From assembly GCF_009827615.1 (NCBI RefSeq), contig NZ_WTYU01000002.1, positions 62,001 to 126,000 on the forward strand: a stretch of 64,000 bases of DNA, written 5' to 3'. This document shows positions 18,129-28,037 of the stretch, piece after piece. The notes under the pieces were generated by a model, which saw nothing but the letters and a program-made list of their open reading frames with translations, ran no database searches and had not been told where the DNA came from. This DNA is from Allopontixanthobacter confluentis. GTDB lineage: Bacteria; Pseudomonadota; Alphaproteobacteria; Sphingomonadales; Sphingomonadaceae. Numbering within the stretch: position 1 is the stretch's first letter; every line of letters starts with the position of its first letter. Position numbers and translations under genes: made by a program.

Positions 18129-18632
18129 ATGAGCGACGATGCGCCAGACAGCCTGATACCGTACGACGAGATCGTGCAGGAAGCCCTTCGTGCCGTGGTT
18201 GGCCGTGTCCTGGGAGAAATCCGTGACAATGGCAGCACCTTGCCGGGCAACCATCATTTCTACATTACGTTCAAGACAGCGGCGCCCGGCGTATCGATCC
18301 CGCAGCATCTGCGCGAACGTTTTCCTGATGAGATGACCATCGTGATCCAGAACAAATTCTGGGATCTGGGCGTCGATGAGGACGGCTTTACCGTGGGCCT
18401 CAGTTTCAACCAGATGCCTGCAAAACTGGACATTCCCTATTCCGCGATCACGGCCTTTGTCGATCCGGCAGTGGATTTTGGCCTGCAGTTTCAGGCGACC
18501 GTGTCTGACATGGCGCCGGAAGTTCACGACGATGCCGAGAATGATTTGTCGGAACAGGGCGGCGATGAAGCCGTTATTGGCAGTGAAGACGGCTCCAATG
18601 TCGTCACGGTTGATTTTGGCCGGAAAAAATAA
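18129..18632 (+). CDS. sspB: ClpXP adaptor, SspB family
   Basis: An adaptor that delivers ssrA-tagged and other substrates to ClpXP. The alphaproteobacterial SspB fold is recognisable from [29 protein letters not shown] and [17 protein letters not shown]. An acidic flexible linker ([14 protein letters not shown]) leads to the short basic C-terminal tail [10 protein letters not shown], the position where SspB contacts the ClpX N domain. 167 residues, cytosolic. Confidence 0.88.
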   Translation: MSDDAPDSLIPYDEIVQEALRAVVGRVLGEIRDNGSTLPGNHHFYITFKTAAPGVSIPQHLRERFPDEMTIVIQNKFWDLGVDEDGFTVGLSFNQMPAKLDIPYSAITAFVDPAVDFGLQFQATVSDMAPEVHDDAENDLSEQGGDEAVIGSEDGSNVVTVDFGRKK

Positions 18633-18679
18633 TCTGCAATGCCAGCATGACGTGCCGGCGGGCGCAGGATGGGGCAAAA

Positions 18680-19087
18680 ATGAAAAAACACATTACTGAC
18701 AAGGCAGCAGGCAAGTTCAACAAGGCAGCCCGTAAAGTAAACGGCCCGTCCAATGAAATCGCTGGCCCCAGCACCAACCCCAGCACCAATCTGATCATCA
18801 ACGATATCATGCTTCGCAGTGTCGGCCGGCTTGCGCGCCAGACGGTGGAAAAGGGCATTCTGCGGCGGCGTTACGACCCCGCCAAAGCCAAGGCGATTGT
18901 CGAAAACCGCTCGCTGCTGCACACTCTGGCAGCTTACGGCGTGACGAAACTGGCCACGCGTTCCCTTCCCGGTGCGCTCGTCGTTGGCGGCGGATTGCTG
19001 GCCAAGACCCTGTTCGATCGCAGCCAGTCACGCCGGTCCTCCCGCAGGGCCGGTGAAAAGGCGCTGGACAAGCAGTCCGAAGAATAA
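18680..19087 (+). CDS. Conserved hypothetical basic protein
   Basis: 135 residues from ATG 18680 (MKKHITDKAAG). A strongly basic N terminus leads to a Pro/Ser/Thr/Asn stretch built from a 12-base repeat (PSTNPSTN), then LLHTLAAYGVTKLATRSLPGALVVGGGLLAKTLF, which includes a possible single membrane or amphipathic segment, and a charged tail. It resembles uncharacterised sphingomonad proteins; no function can be assigned. It lies between sspB and gmk on the same strand. Confidence 0.6.
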   Translation: MKKHITDKAAGKFNKAARKVNGPSNEIAGPSTNPSTNLIINDIMLRSVGRLARQTVEKGILRRRYDPAKAKAIVENRSLLHTLAAYGVTKLATRSLPGALVVGGGLLAKTLFDRSQSRRSSRRAGEKALDKQSEE

Positions 19088-19147
19088 ACACCCGGCTGGC
19101 ATTGCCACGGGGTTGATTTTGCATGGCTGCTCGTCGCAAGAGCAGCC

Positions 19148-19789
19148 ATGACCTCACCGAATCCCGATACGCTGCAACGCCGCGGCCTCATGTTCATTCT
19201 GTCGTCCCCCTCCGGGGCAGGCAAAACGACCATCGCGCGGCGTATTCTTGCACAAGATGACGAAATCCGTCTGTCAGTCTCCTACACCACGCGCCCGATC
19301 AGGCTGGGTGAAGTGGAAGGGAAGGACTATTACTTTTGCGACAAGGCGGAATTCGAACGCAAGGTGGAAGCGGGCGATTTCCTGGAATGGGCCGAAGTAT
19401 TCGGCCATTTATACGGCACCCCCAAGGCAGAGCTGAAAGCGGGCCTTAAATCGGGCCATGACTATCTGTTCGACATTGACTGGCAGGGGACCCAGCAATT
19501 GTATCAGCGGATGGAAGTGGACGTTGTCCGTGTTTTCCTGCTGCCGCCCAGCATTGGTGAATTGCAGCGCAGGCTGGCATCACGCGGCACGGACAGCGCC
19601 GATGTCGTGGCCGCACGCATGGCCCGCGCCCGGTCTGAAATCAGCCATTGGGACGGATATGATTACGTCGTCATCAATGATGATATCGACGCCTGTTTCG
19701 ACAAGGTAACCGGCATTTTGCATTCGGAACGCATGCGCCGCGCCCGCCAGACGGGTCTGGTCGATTTCGTGCGGGAATTGATGCGCTGA
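19148..19789 (+). CDS. gmk: Guanylate kinase
   Basis: Phosphorylates GMP to GDP with ATP in the cytosol. The P-loop is SPSGAGKTT (residues 20-28), the GMP site includes SYTTRPIRLGEVEGKDYYF, and the lid and adenine regions follow (FDIDWQGTQQL, SRGTDSADVVAARM). 213 residues is normal. A hairpin follows the stop. Confidence 0.97.
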   Translation: MTSPNPDTLQRRGLMFILSSPSGAGKTTIARRILAQDDEIRLSVSYTTRPIRLGEVEGKDYYFCDKAEFERKVEAGDFLEWAEVFGHLYGTPKAELKAGLKSGHDYLFDIDWQGTQQLYQRMEVDVVRVFLLPPSIGELQRRLASRGTDSADVVAARMARARSEISHWDGYDYVVINDDIDACFDKVTGILHSERMRRARQTGLVDFVRELMR

Positions 19790-19797
19790 ACACAATT

Positions 19798-19831
19798 CCG
19801 CCGCGCTCCTTTACGCAAAGGAACGCGGCGG
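19798..19831. terminator. Bidirectional hairpin between gmk and a convergent SDR gene
   Basis: CCGCCGCGCTCCTTT faces AAAGGAACGCGGCGG over a 4-base loop, an almost perfect 15-bp stem. There is no T-run on the plus side. Position between convergent genes suggests a shared terminator or mRNA-end stabiliser. Confidence 0.6.
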
Positions 19832-19857
19832 CAGGATTTGGAAATTAGGTTCAGCCG

Positions 19858-20655
19858 TTACGGCTTGGCAAAATGGCTTGGCAGATGGGCGTTTACGATC
19901 CCGCCATCAATCGCCAGCGTTTCACCGATCACATAATCGCCCGCACGGCTGGCAAGGTAAATCGCGCCTGCTGCCATGTCTTCGGACGTGCCGACACGCT
20001 TGGACGGAATGCCCGCCGCCGATTCGTCCGCATGGTCACGCGCAGCCCGGTTCATGGAACTGGGGAATGCACCCGGCGCAATGGCAGTGACGAAGATATT
20101 GTCCTTCACCAGCCGTCCGGCAAGCCGGCGGGTCAGGTGGATGATGGCCGCCTTGGACGCCTGATAGGGGTAGGTTTCCCACGGATTGATCCGCAGACCA
20201 TCGATGCTGGCGATGTTGATGACCTTGCCCGGACGCTCTGCCGTGGCTGCTGCCTTCAACAGCGGATACAGCTTCTGCGTCAGGAAGAACGGCGTTTTCA
20301 CGTTAAGGTCCATGGTGCGGTCCCAGCCCGCTTCGGAAAATTCCTCGAATTCCTGGCCCCAGGCAGCGCCTGCATTGTTGACCAGAATATCCAGCTTGTC
20401 TTCCCGCTCTGCAATCTGGTCCGCCAGTTGCTGGATGCCTTCCATGTTGGAAATATCGCCTGGCAGGCCAATCACCCTGTCGCCGAATTCTTCGACCGTG
20501 GCGTTGATTTCATCAACCTTCCGCGCGGTGATGTACACCCGTGCGCAGCCAGCGGCGAGGAAGCCTTCGACGATCATCTTGCCAATGCCGCGCGAACCGC
20601 CTGTCACCAGTGCAACGCGCCCTTCGAGGCTGAAAAGTTTACCGATATCCATCAT
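19858..20655 (-). CDS. Short-chain dehydrogenase/reductase
   Basis: A classical SDR of about 265 residues. The cofactor motif is GGSRGIGK near residue 17, NNAGAAW follows, and the catalytic Ser (INIASIDG), Tyr and Lys (YPYQASKAA) are in order. The C-terminal substrate loop ends DGGIVNAHLPSHFAKP. GGAGAG before the tandem ATG ATG at 20655/20652 sets the start. It lies 19 bases after an acyl-CoA dehydrogenase, so a shared fatty or hydroxy-acid pathway is likely; the substrate is not identifiable. Confidence 0.85.
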   Translation of the reverse strand: MMDIGKLFSLEGRVALVTGGSRGIGKMIVEGFLAAGCARVYITARKVDEINATVEEFGDRVIGLPGDISNMEGIQQLADQIAEREDKLDILVNNAGAAWGQEFEEFSEAGWDRTMDLNVKTPFFLTQKLYPLLKAAATAERPGKVINIASIDGLRINPWETYPYQASKAAIIHLTRRLAGRLVKDNIFVTAIAPGAFPSSMNRAARDHADESAAGIPSKRVGTSEDMAAGAIYLASRAGDYVIGETLAIDGGIVNAHLPSHFAKP

Positions 20656-20674
20656 AATCTCTCTCCGAAATGCC

Positions 20675-21814
20675 TCAATAACCGCTAATCTGGGCCACGC
20701 GTTCGGCGTGATAATAGGCATCACCCAGAAATTCCTGCAATGCCCGGTCGCGCTTCATATACAGGCCGATGTCATATTCATCGGTCATGCCGATGCCGCC
20801 GTGCATCTGCACGCCTTCGCGCACCGCCAGCCCCGCAACCTTACTCACCTTGGCCTTGGCAACCGACACCATCAGTTCTGCGCTTGGCGCATCAGCGTCC
20901 AGCAATTGCTGGGCCTTGATCACCACTGCGCGGGCAATTTCGACTTCGGAATAAAGATGCGCTGCACGGTGCTGCAATGCCTGGAATTCGCCAATCAGCT
21001 TGCCGAACTGCTTGCGCTGCTTGAGATAATCGATCGTCATGTCCATCGCGCCGCGCGCCACGCCCGCGCCTTCTGCGGCGGCACCGATGCGGCCTGCGTT
21101 GAGCATCCGGTTGAGGATTTCGCGGCCACCATCGACTTCGCCAATCACGGCGTCGCCATCAAGGTCCACCCCATCCAGCGTGAGATGCGTGGCCATGGAA
21201 CTATCCACCAGCCGCACGGCAACCTGGCTGAGGCCAGCTACGTCCTTCGGCACGGCGAACAGGGTGATGCCGTCTGCATCATCATCAGCGCCCGAAGTGC
21301 GCGCCGCCACCACGATCATGTCTGCGCTGGCGCCATGAATGACAAAATCCTTCTTGCCCGAAAGCCTGAAGCCATTGCCGGATTTTTCCGCGCGCGTTTT
21401 TATCCGTTCGGGCCGGTGCTTTGCACCTTCATCAATGGCGACGGCAAAAACGCTGTCACCCGACACCAGCCCTGGCAGATAGCGGCCGCGCAAATCATCG
21501 CTGGCTTGCCCCAGGGCGGTTGCCGCCAGCACGGAGCTGGTCAGGAATGGCGACGGGGTCAGGTTGCGGCCGATTTCCTCCAGCACGATACCAGCTTCGA
21601 CATGGCCCATCCCCAGCCCGCCATCATCTTCGGCAACCAAAATGCCAGTGAAGCCCATTTCCCCGAACTGCTTCCACAATTCATGGCCGAAACCATCCTT
21701 GCAGTCGCGGTCGCGCCAATGGCGCAGCTGCTTGTTGATCGACCCTTCTTCGGCCATGAACTGGCTGGCGCTATCGGCCAGCATTGCCTGATCTTCGTCG
21801 TGGTACAGTGGCAT
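20675..21814 (-). CDS. Acyl-CoA dehydrogenase (flavoprotein)
   Basis: About 380 residues. N-terminal helical domain, then the FAD/substrate region (GLGMGHVEAGIVLEEIG) and the C-terminal four-helix domain with QRKQFGKLIGEFQALQHRAA and MHGGIGMTDEYDIGLYMKR. It would introduce a 2,3-double bond in an acyl-CoA, passing electrons to ETF. A GC-rich 108-base gap separates it from the next ACAD, and the ATG at 21814 (MPLYHDEDQ) is the family start. Many ACADs act as heterodimers; here the next gene is the likely partner. Confidence 0.86.
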   Translation of the reverse strand: MPLYHDEDQAMLADSASQFMAEEGSINKQLRHWRDRDCKDGFGHELWKQFGEMGFTGILVAEDDGGLGMGHVEAGIVLEEIGRNLTPSPFLTSSVLAATALGQASDDLRGRYLPGLVSGDSVFAVAIDEGAKHRPERIKTRAEKSGNGFRLSGKKDFVIHGASADMIVVAARTSGADDDADGITLFAVPKDVAGLSQVAVRLVDSSMATHLTLDGVDLDGDAVIGEVDGGREILNRMLNAGRIGAAAEGAGVARGAMDMTIDYLKQRKQFGKLIGEFQALQHRAAHLYSEVEIARAVVIKAQQLLDADAPSAELMVSVAKAKVSKVAGLAVREGVQMHGGIGMTDEYDIGLYMKRDRALQEFLGDAYYHAERVAQISGY

Positions 21815-21922
21815 TCCATTTTCCCTAATGTCTTCAATCCGGAGTTGGTCCGGTATTGCGAGCGGCCGCAGCCGCCCGTTATCGCGTCGTCCGGGCACCG
21901 GCCCGGGGCACATTGCCGGATA

Positions 21923-23086
21923 CTAGCTTCCCGGAAGGTCCAGGATACGCTTGGAAATCACGTTCAGCATGACTTCGCTGGTGCCGCCTTCGATGGAATT
22001 GGCCTTGGTCCGCAACCAGCCGCGCGATGGCTTGCCGCCGCCTGTTTCTTCACTATCCCATTCAAGGCTGCGGCTGCCGCCTGCCGACATCATCAACTCG
22101 TGCCGGCGCTTGTTCAGCTCTGTGCCGGCATATTTCATCGTGTTGGGCTGTGCGGGATGCGCCTTGCCCACCTTGATTTCATCGAGGAATTTTTCGCCCA
22201 TCGCAGAATAGGCCAGTGCATCCACGTCGAACATTGCCAGTTCGGCGCGCAGCATCGGGTCCAACTCGCCCGCATGGCGCAGCATGGCCGCGCCGATGGC
22301 CGCCGTGCGGTCCCCGCCGCCTGCGCCCGAAATCATTTCCCGTTCATGGCCGAGCAGATATTTCGCCACGTCCCAGCCGCGGTTTACTTCACCCACGAAC
22401 TGGTCCTTGGGCACCTTCACATCATCGAAGAAGGTTTCGCAGAACGGGCTGTTGCCGCTGATGAGCAGGATTGGCTTGGTCGAAACGCCCGGTGTCTCCA
22501 TGTCGAACAGCATGAAAGTGATGCCCTGATACTTGTTCGTCTTGTCCGTCCGCACGAGGCAGAAAATCCAGTCCGCCTGATCGGCGTAGGATGTCCACAC
22601 TTTCTGGCCGTTGACCACCCAGTGATCGCCCTGGTCTTCGCCATAGGTCTGGAGCGAAACCAGATCGGAGCCGGAACCTGGCTCGGAATAGCCCTGACAC
22701 CAGCGGATTTCGCCGCGGGCAATCTGGGTCAGATAATGTTTCTTCTGTTCTTCCGTGCCGAAATGCAGAAGCGCAGGGCCGAGCATCCAGATGCCGAAGC
22801 TGGACAGCGGCGGGCGCGCATTGATGCGGGACATTTCCTCGCGCAGCACCTTGGCTTCGCCAGCGTCCAGGCCAGCGCCGCCATAATCCTTTGGCCATGC
22901 AGGCACGGTATAGCCCTTGGCAACGCAGGCTTCGAACCAGGATTTTTGCGCCTCATTCTTGAACGTCGCGCGGCGGCCGCCCCAATATACGTCTTCCTCA
23001 TCGCGGACCGGCTGGCGCATTTCTTCAGGACAATTGGCCTCCAGCCATGCGCGTGTCTCGCTGCGGAATGTATCCAGATCTGCCAT
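21923..23086 (-). CDS. Acyl-CoA dehydrogenase (flavoprotein), partner of the downstream copy
   Basis: 387 residues with the ACAD layout: WCQGYSEPGSGSDLVSLQT (FAD-binding S/T) near residue 125, KVWTSYADQAD, and the end of the C-domain AGTELNKRRHELMMSAGG and SIEGGTSEVMLNVISKRILDLP, the last being the usual ACAD C-terminal signature. The insertion is typical of large-substrate or steroid-type ACADs in actinobacteria and sphingomonads, so a branched or polycyclic acyl substrate is possible. It is the promoter-proximal gene of a three-gene unit ending in the SDR. Confidence 0.86.
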   Translation of the reverse strand: MADLDTFRSETRAWLEANCPEEMRQPVRDEEDVYWGGRRATFKNEAQKSWFEACVAKGYTVPAWPKDYGGAGLDAGEAKVLREEMSRINARPPLSSFGIWMLGPALLHFGTEEQKKHYLTQIARGEIRWCQGYSEPGSGSDLVSLQTYGEDQGDHWVVNGQKVWTSYADQADWIFCLVRTDKTNKYQGITFMLFDMETPGVSTKPILLISGNSPFCETFFDDVKVPKDQFVGEVNRGWDVAKYLLGHEREMISGAGGGDRTAAIGAAMLRHAGELDPMLRAELAMFDVDALAYSAMGEKFLDEIKVGKAHPAQPNTMKYAGTELNKRRHELMMSAGGSRSLEWDSEETGGGKPSRGWLRTKANSIEGGTSEVMLNVISKRILDLPGS

Positions 23087-23276
23087 TTCAGTTTCCTCTC
23101 GACTCGGCGGCAGTCCGTCCAAAACGGCTGCTCAATTGCCGCTTACGTTAAAGGCAAAACGGCCGATGCCGCAAGCATGTCGGTGACTTTGCCCTGTGCC
23201 GTAGCGTCAACACGCTTCGCATTGACGGGGCGGATGCCAAGCCTAAGCTGCACGGTATAAAAACAAGCAGGAGTGG

Positions 23277-24122
23277 ATGATGCGATTCTCGGGAAAAACC
23301 GTGATTATCACTGGTGCAGCGTCAGGAATTGGCAAGGCAGCAGTCATGCTTTTTGCCGGTGAAGGCGCCCATGTCTTTGCTGCTGACATCGATGAAAAAG
23401 GCGGCACTGAACTGGCTGCCCAGTCCAACGGATCGATCACATTCCAGCATTGCGATGTCACCTCCACTGAAAGCATCAAGGCGCTGATGGACCGCGCGGC
23501 GGCAGACACTGGCGGCATCGATATTGTCTTCAATAATGCCGGTGCCGGCGGCGACATGGCCCCAATCGACGAAATCGAACCGGATGGCTGGGACTGGACG
23601 ATGGACCTGCTTTTGAGGTCAGTCGCATTTGGCATCCGCTATGCCGTGCCGCACATGATCGGGCGGGCCAATCCATCCATTGTCAACACATCCAGCGTGG
23701 CCGCCGTGGGGCCGGGATATTCGCCCAATGCCTATGCCGTGGCCAAGGCCGGCGTGCTGCATCTGACCAAGACATCCGCTGCCGATCTGGCCAGGCACCA
23801 GATCCGCGTGAATGCCATCCAGCCCGGTTTCATCAACACCAACATCTTCACTTCGTCGCTGGAAATGCCGGCTGAAATGGTGGGCGATGCCAAGGCAGTA
23901 ATTGCCCAGATGTCGCAAGCGGCACAGCCTGTGGCCCGCGGCGGCCAGCCGGAAGACATTGCCAAAGCGGCCGCATTTCTGGCCAGCGATGATGCGACCT
24001 TCATCAATGGCACCTCCATCATCGTCGATGGCGGCCTGACCATTGGCCCCCGGCACAGTTGGGATCCGGCGGAACCTGACCTGTTCGAAGCGCTTCGTGT
24101 CATGCGCGAGGGCGCTGCGTGA
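23277..24122 (+). CDS. Short-chain dehydrogenase/reductase
   Basis: 281 residues, classical SDR: cofactor motif ITGAASGIGK, NNAGAGGDM, catalytic region INTSSVAAV-like (IVNTSSVAA) and YAVAKAGVLHL with the Tyr-Lys pair. The C-terminal RHSWDPAEPDLFEALR extension is not diagnostic. It is divergent from the ACAD genes and overlaps the next transporter by GTGA. This coupling suggests the carrier and the dehydrogenase handle one substrate. Confidence 0.84.
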   Translation: MMRFSGKTVIITGAASGIGKAAVMLFAGEGAHVFAADIDEKGGTELAAQSNGSITFQHCDVTSTESIKALMDRAAADTGGIDIVFNNAGAGGDMAPIDEIEPDGWDWTMDLLLRSVAFGIRYAVPHMIGRANPSIVNTSSVAAVGPGYSPNAYAVAKAGVLHLTKTSAADLARHQIRVNAIQPGFINTNIFTSSLEMPAEMVGDAKAVIAQMSQAAQPVARGGQPEDIAKAAAFLASDDATFINGTSIIVDGGLTIGPRHSWDPAEPDLFEALRVMREGAA

Positions 24123-25567
24123 AGAACGAAGGATCAGCCACGGCAAATGGACTTTTACCCCTCAGGCTGAAACTGTATCACGGCTTTGGCGCCGTTGCTT
24201 TCGGGGTCAAGGATAACGGCTTTTCCGTATTCCTGCTGATTTTCTACAATCAGGTGCTGGGCATGGATGCGGGGCTGGTCAGCGCTGCGCTGGGCCTGGC
24301 GCTGATCATCGATGCCATGATTGATCCCATGCTGGGCAACCTGTCTGACCGCACCTATACGCGGTGGGGGCGAAGGCTGCCGTGGCTGTATGCAGCCGCG
24401 CTGCCGCTGGCAATTGCATGGGCGCTGTTGTGGTCCCCGCCGATTGACGGGCCGCCCAGTTTCCTTGGTCTGCTGATGGTGTGCGTGCTGGTGCGGATGC
24501 TGCTGTCGGCTTGCGAAGTGCCCTCGGTGGCGCTGGTGCCAGAACTGACCAGCGATTATGTCGAGCGCACGACATTGTTCCGCTATCGCTATCTGTTCGG
24601 GTGGAGCGGCGGGCTGATCATGCTGCTGCTGGCGTATATCGTGTTCCTGCCTGGCGACGAGATGCTGCAGCGCGAAGGTTATGTCAGCTTTGGCGTGCTG
24701 GGCGGGGTTCTTATCTTCCTGTCCGTGGTCATCTCGGCGTTGGGACAGCATAAGCGCGTGGCGCATCTGCCAACGCAGAAACCGCCACCATTTTCGCTCA
24801 AAGTGGCCTTTTCGGAAATTTACGAAGCATTTTCAGAGCGCGCATTTCTCATTCTCGCTGCGGGCGCACTGGGTGCCTTCATCAGCCAGGGCATGACATT
24901 TGCCATCACCAACTATCTATATCTGTTCGTGTGGGAATTTACCCAGACAGCTTTCATCATTTACCCGCTGGTCCTGTTTGTCAGCGTGCTGATCGTGTTC
25001 CTCACCATCGGCAGCCTGCACGAAAGGTTCGGCAAACCGCGAACCGCCTTTTGGGCAACGCTTGTATCGCTGACCTTATGGACCACACCCTATGTGCTGA
25101 GGCTGGCGGGCGCGTGGCCGGAAATTGGCGGGACTTTATCGACTGCGCTGATCCTGGGCTTTGTCCTTGTCAGCAATGTCTTTGCCGTCACGGTGATGAT
25201 TTCTGCGTCTTCCATGGTCGCTGAAATTGTCGAGGCATTCCAGGTTCGCACCGGACGAAGGGCAGAAGGCTCGTTCTATTCAGGAAACTGGTTTGTGCAG
25301 AAATGTGCAACAGGCGTGGGCATTTTTCTGGCCGGCATGATGATCAAACTGTCAGGAATGCCTGATAATGCGAAGCCCGGCGAAGTGGCGGCTGCTGTGC
25401 TCGATAATCTGACAATCTATTATATCGCCGCGTCGATAGGTCTGGCACTGTTCTCCGCATATTGGCTGCGGCGTTTCCCCATCACCCGCGATGATCACGA
25501 AGCGACCCTGAAAACTCTTGATGCTGCGGCCCGCGGCAACATCGACGCAGGCGGCGTAGTTCCCTGA
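24119..25567 (+). CDS. MFS transporter, GPH (glycoside-pentoside-hexuronide) type
   Basis: 482 residues with about 12 membrane helices. The first loop DRTYTRWGRRLPWLY matches the GPH/MelB-type motif (D-x-R-W-G-R-R). It starts with GTG at 24119 overlapping the SDR stop. Members move sugars, sugar acids or, in sphingomonads, a range of organic acids with Na+ or H+. Substrate unknown. A basic-residue-poor C terminus of about 20 residues follows the last helix. Confidence 0.8.
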   Translation: MKNEGSATANGLLPLRLKLYHGFGAVAFGVKDNGFSVFLLIFYNQVLGMDAGLVSAALGLALIIDAMIDPMLGNLSDRTYTRWGRRLPWLYAAALPLAIAWALLWSPPIDGPPSFLGLLMVCVLVRMLLSACEVPSVALVPELTSDYVERTTLFRYRYLFGWSGGLIMLLLAYIVFLPGDEMLQREGYVSFGVLGGVLIFLSVVISALGQHKRVAHLPTQKPPPFSLKVAFSEIYEAFSERAFLILAAGALGAFISQGMTFAITNYLYLFVWEFTQTAFIIYPLVLFVSVLIVFLTIGSLHERFGKPRTAFWATLVSLTLWTTPYVLRLAGAWPEIGGTLSTALILGFVLVSNVFAVTVMISASSMVAEIVEAFQVRTGRRAEGSFYSGNWFVQKCATGVGIFLAGMMIKLSGMPDNAKPGEVAAAVLDNLTIYYIAASIGLALFSAYWLRRFPITRDDHEATLKTLDAAARGNIDAGGVVP

Positions 25568-25597
25568 ATTCTTTCAAACCAACAGAGGATATCAAAT

Positions 25598-26887
25598 ATG
25601 GATTTCGATCTTACCGACAGGCAAACGCACTGGCGCGACCAGGTGCGCCATTTCATCGATGCCCATGTCCGCCCACGCCATGGCGAATACAAGCAGCAGA
25701 AAGCCGAAGGCGAACGCTGGAAAGTGCTGCCGGTGATCGAAGAGGAAAAGGCCCGCGCCAAGGCGCAGGGCATCTGGAACCTGTTCATGCCGCCGCAGGC
25801 TGGCCGCAGCCACGTGGATGACAGCTTCGAATTCGAAGGTCCGGGCCTCACCAATCTCGAATATGCGCTGTGTGCAGAAGAAATGGGCCGCATTGGCTGG
25901 GCCAGCGAAGTGTTCAACTGTTCCGCGCCTGATACCGGCAATATGGAAGTATTCCACCGGTATGGCACGCGCGAGCAGAAGGACACATATCTGGCCCCGC
26001 TGATGAACGGCGAAATCCGTTCCGCCTTCCTGATGACAGAGCCGGACGTGGCCAGTTCCGACGCGACCAATATCGAATGTTCGATTGTCCGCGAAGGCGA
26101 CGAATATGTCATCAATGGCCGCAAATGGTGGTCTTCGGGCGCTGGCGATCCGCGTTGCACCATTTCCATCGTCATGGGCAAAACCGATTTCGAAGCCAAG
26201 CGCCACCAGCAGCAATCGATGGTGCTGATGCCGCTGGATGCCGAAGGCGTGGTGATTGAACGCCATCTGCCGGTGTTCGGTTATGATGATGCACCCCATG
26301 GCCACATGGAAATCGCGCTGAACAATGTTCGCGTTCCGGTTTCGAACATGCTGCTGGGCGAAGGCCGCGGTTTCGAGATTGCGCAGGGCCGCCTCGGGCC
26401 TGGCCGCATTCATCACTGCATGCGCACCATTGGCGTTGCCGAAGAAGCGATCGCGAAAATGGCGAAGCGCCTTCAGTCGCGCACGGCATTCGGCAAGAAG
26501 CTGTATGAACATTCGGTTTGGGAACAGCGCATTGCGCAGGCACGGATCGACATCGAGATGACTCGCCTGCTGTGCCTCAAGGCCGCAGACATGATGGACA
26601 AGGTCGGCAACAAGGCCGCGGCGCAGGAAATTGCCATGATCAAGGTGCAGGCCCCCAACATGGCTCTGCGTATTCTTGACGATGCAATCCAGGCGCATGG
26701 CGGCGGCGGTGTGTCCGATGATTTCGGCCTGGCCGAAGCCTATGCCCATCAGCGCACCCTGCGCCTTGCCGATGGTCCCGATGAAGTTCATGCGCGCGCC
26801 ATTGCGCGGATGGAATTTGCCCGTCACGCCCCCGCCCCTGATGCCGATGCCGGTTTCAGTTCAGGCGATATGGGTGCCACCCGCTGA
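25598..26887 (+). CDS. Acyl-CoA dehydrogenase, ACAD10/11-like
   Basis: 429 residues in the ACAD fold: [17 protein letters not shown] (FAD contact), the arginine helix [23 protein letters not shown] and the end [31 protein letters not shown]. The [13 protein letters not shown] ending and the neighbouring APH-fold kinase (28038) are the mix found fused in human ACAD10/11, where the kinase phosphorylates 4-hydroxyacyl-CoA and the ACAD domain completes its conversion. In this reading it would not be a simple beta-oxidation dehydrogenase. This is inference from family and context. Confidence 0.83.
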   Translation: MDFDLTDRQTHWRDQVRHFIDAHVRPRHGEYKQQKAEGERWKVLPVIEEEKARAKAQGIWNLFMPPQAGRSHVDDSFEFEGPGLTNLEYALCAEEMGRIGWASEVFNCSAPDTGNMEVFHRYGTREQKDTYLAPLMNGEIRSAFLMTEPDVASSDATNIECSIVREGDEYVINGRKWWSSGAGDPRCTISIVMGKTDFEAKRHQQQSMVLMPLDAEGVVIERHLPVFGYDDAPHGHMEIALNNVRVPVSNMLLGEGRGFEIAQGRLGPGRIHHCMRTIGVAEEAIAKMAKRLQSRTAFGKKLYEHSVWEQRIAQARIDIEMTRLLCLKAADMMDKVGNKAAAQEIAMIKVQAPNMALRILDDAIQAHGGGGVSDDFGLAEAYAHQRTLRLADGPDEVHARAIARMEFARHAPAPDADAGFSSGDMGATR

Positions 26888-26933
26888 ATAAACGCCTCTG
26901 GCAACGGGGGCAGACAAGACAAGAAGGACTATC

Positions 26934-28022
26934 ATGAAAGCTGCCATCCTCGAACAGCCAGGCAAGCCACTCGTCATTTCAGAAGTGACGATTGCCGAAC
27001 CTGGCCCGCATGAAGTGTTGATCAAGACGGCGGCCTGCGGGCTGTGCCATTCTGACCTGCATTTCATTGACGGCGCCTATCCCCATGCATTGCCCGCAGT
27101 TCCGGGCCATGAAGCGGCAGGCGTGGTCGAAGCGGTGGGCAGCGAAGTGAAAACGGTAAAGGTGGGGGACCACGTGGTCTCCTGCCTTTCCGCTTTCTGC
27201 GGCCATTGCGAATTTTGCGTGACGGGCCGCATGGCGCTGTGCCTGGGCGGTGACACCCGCCGGCAGGCAGGCGATGGCGCACGCCTGATGGGCAGCGACG
27301 GGCAGGTGGTGAACCAGATGCTCAACCTGTCCGCCTTTGCCGAGAAAATGCTGATCCACGAACATGCCTGCGTTGCCATCGACAAGGATATGCCGATGGA
27401 CCGTGCGGCCCTGCTGGGCTGCGCTGTCACCACGGGCGCTGGCACCATTTTCAACGCCTGCAAGCTGGTGCCGGGTGAAACCGTGGCTGTGATCGGCTGC
27501 GGCGGGGTTGGCCTTGCCGCTGTCAATTCAGCCATGATTGCCGGTGCCGGCCGCATCATCGCAGTAGACCCGATGCCGGAAAAGCGGGAACTGGCCAAAG
27601 TCCTTGGCGCGACCGATGTGATTGACCCCGGTGCAGATGGCGCTGTAAAACAGATCATCGCCATGACCGGCGGCGGAGTCCATCACGCGATCGAGGCAGT
27701 TGGCCGTCAGGCCTCTGCCGATATGGCAGTGCAGATCCTGCGCCGCGGCGGCACCGCCACGATTCTGGGCATGATGCCGCTGGATTGCAAAGTGGGTCTG
27801 GGCGCGATGGACCTCCTCAGCGGGAAAAAGCTGCAAGGCGCGATCATGGGCATGAACCATTTCCCCGTGGACCTGCCGCGGCTGGTGGATTTCTACCTGC
27901 GCGGCCTGCTTGATCTCGACACCATCATTGCCGAACGGATCACCCTTGATCAGGTGAATGAAGGTTTTGACGCAATGCGCGCTGGCCGTTCAGCCCGTTC
28001 GGTCATCGTATTCGATACGTAA
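26934..28022 (+). CDS. Zinc-dependent alcohol dehydrogenase (MDR family)
   Basis: 362 residues. Catalytic zinc ligands are visible (CGLCHSDLH, GHEAAG), the structural zinc lobe is CGHCEFCVTGRMALC near residues 84-98, and the NAD site is GCGGVGLAAVN. The whole domain pattern is class III/aryl-alcohol-type ADH. It would oxidise an alcohol or hydroxy acid, which fits the adjoining hydroxyacyl-CoA-type genes. It lies 46 bases after the ACAD with its own ribosome binding site. Confidence 0.86.
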   Translation: MKAAILEQPGKPLVISEVTIAEPGPHEVLIKTAACGLCHSDLHFIDGAYPHALPAVPGHEAAGVVEAVGSEVKTVKVGDHVVSCLSAFCGHCEFCVTGRMALCLGGDTRRQAGDGARLMGSDGQVVNQMLNLSAFAEKMLIHEHACVAIDKDMPMDRAALLGCAVTTGAGTIFNACKLVPGETVAVIGCGGVGLAAVNSAMIAGAGRIIAVDPMPEKRELAKVLGATDVIDPGADGAVKQIIAMTGGGVHHAIEAVGRQASADMAVQILRRGGTATILGMMPLDCKVGLGAMDLLSGKKLQGAIMGMNHFPVDLPRLVDFYLRGLLDLDTIIAERITLDQVNEGFDAMRAGRSARSVIVFDT

Positions 28023-28037
28023 GGACAGGGCCGGATA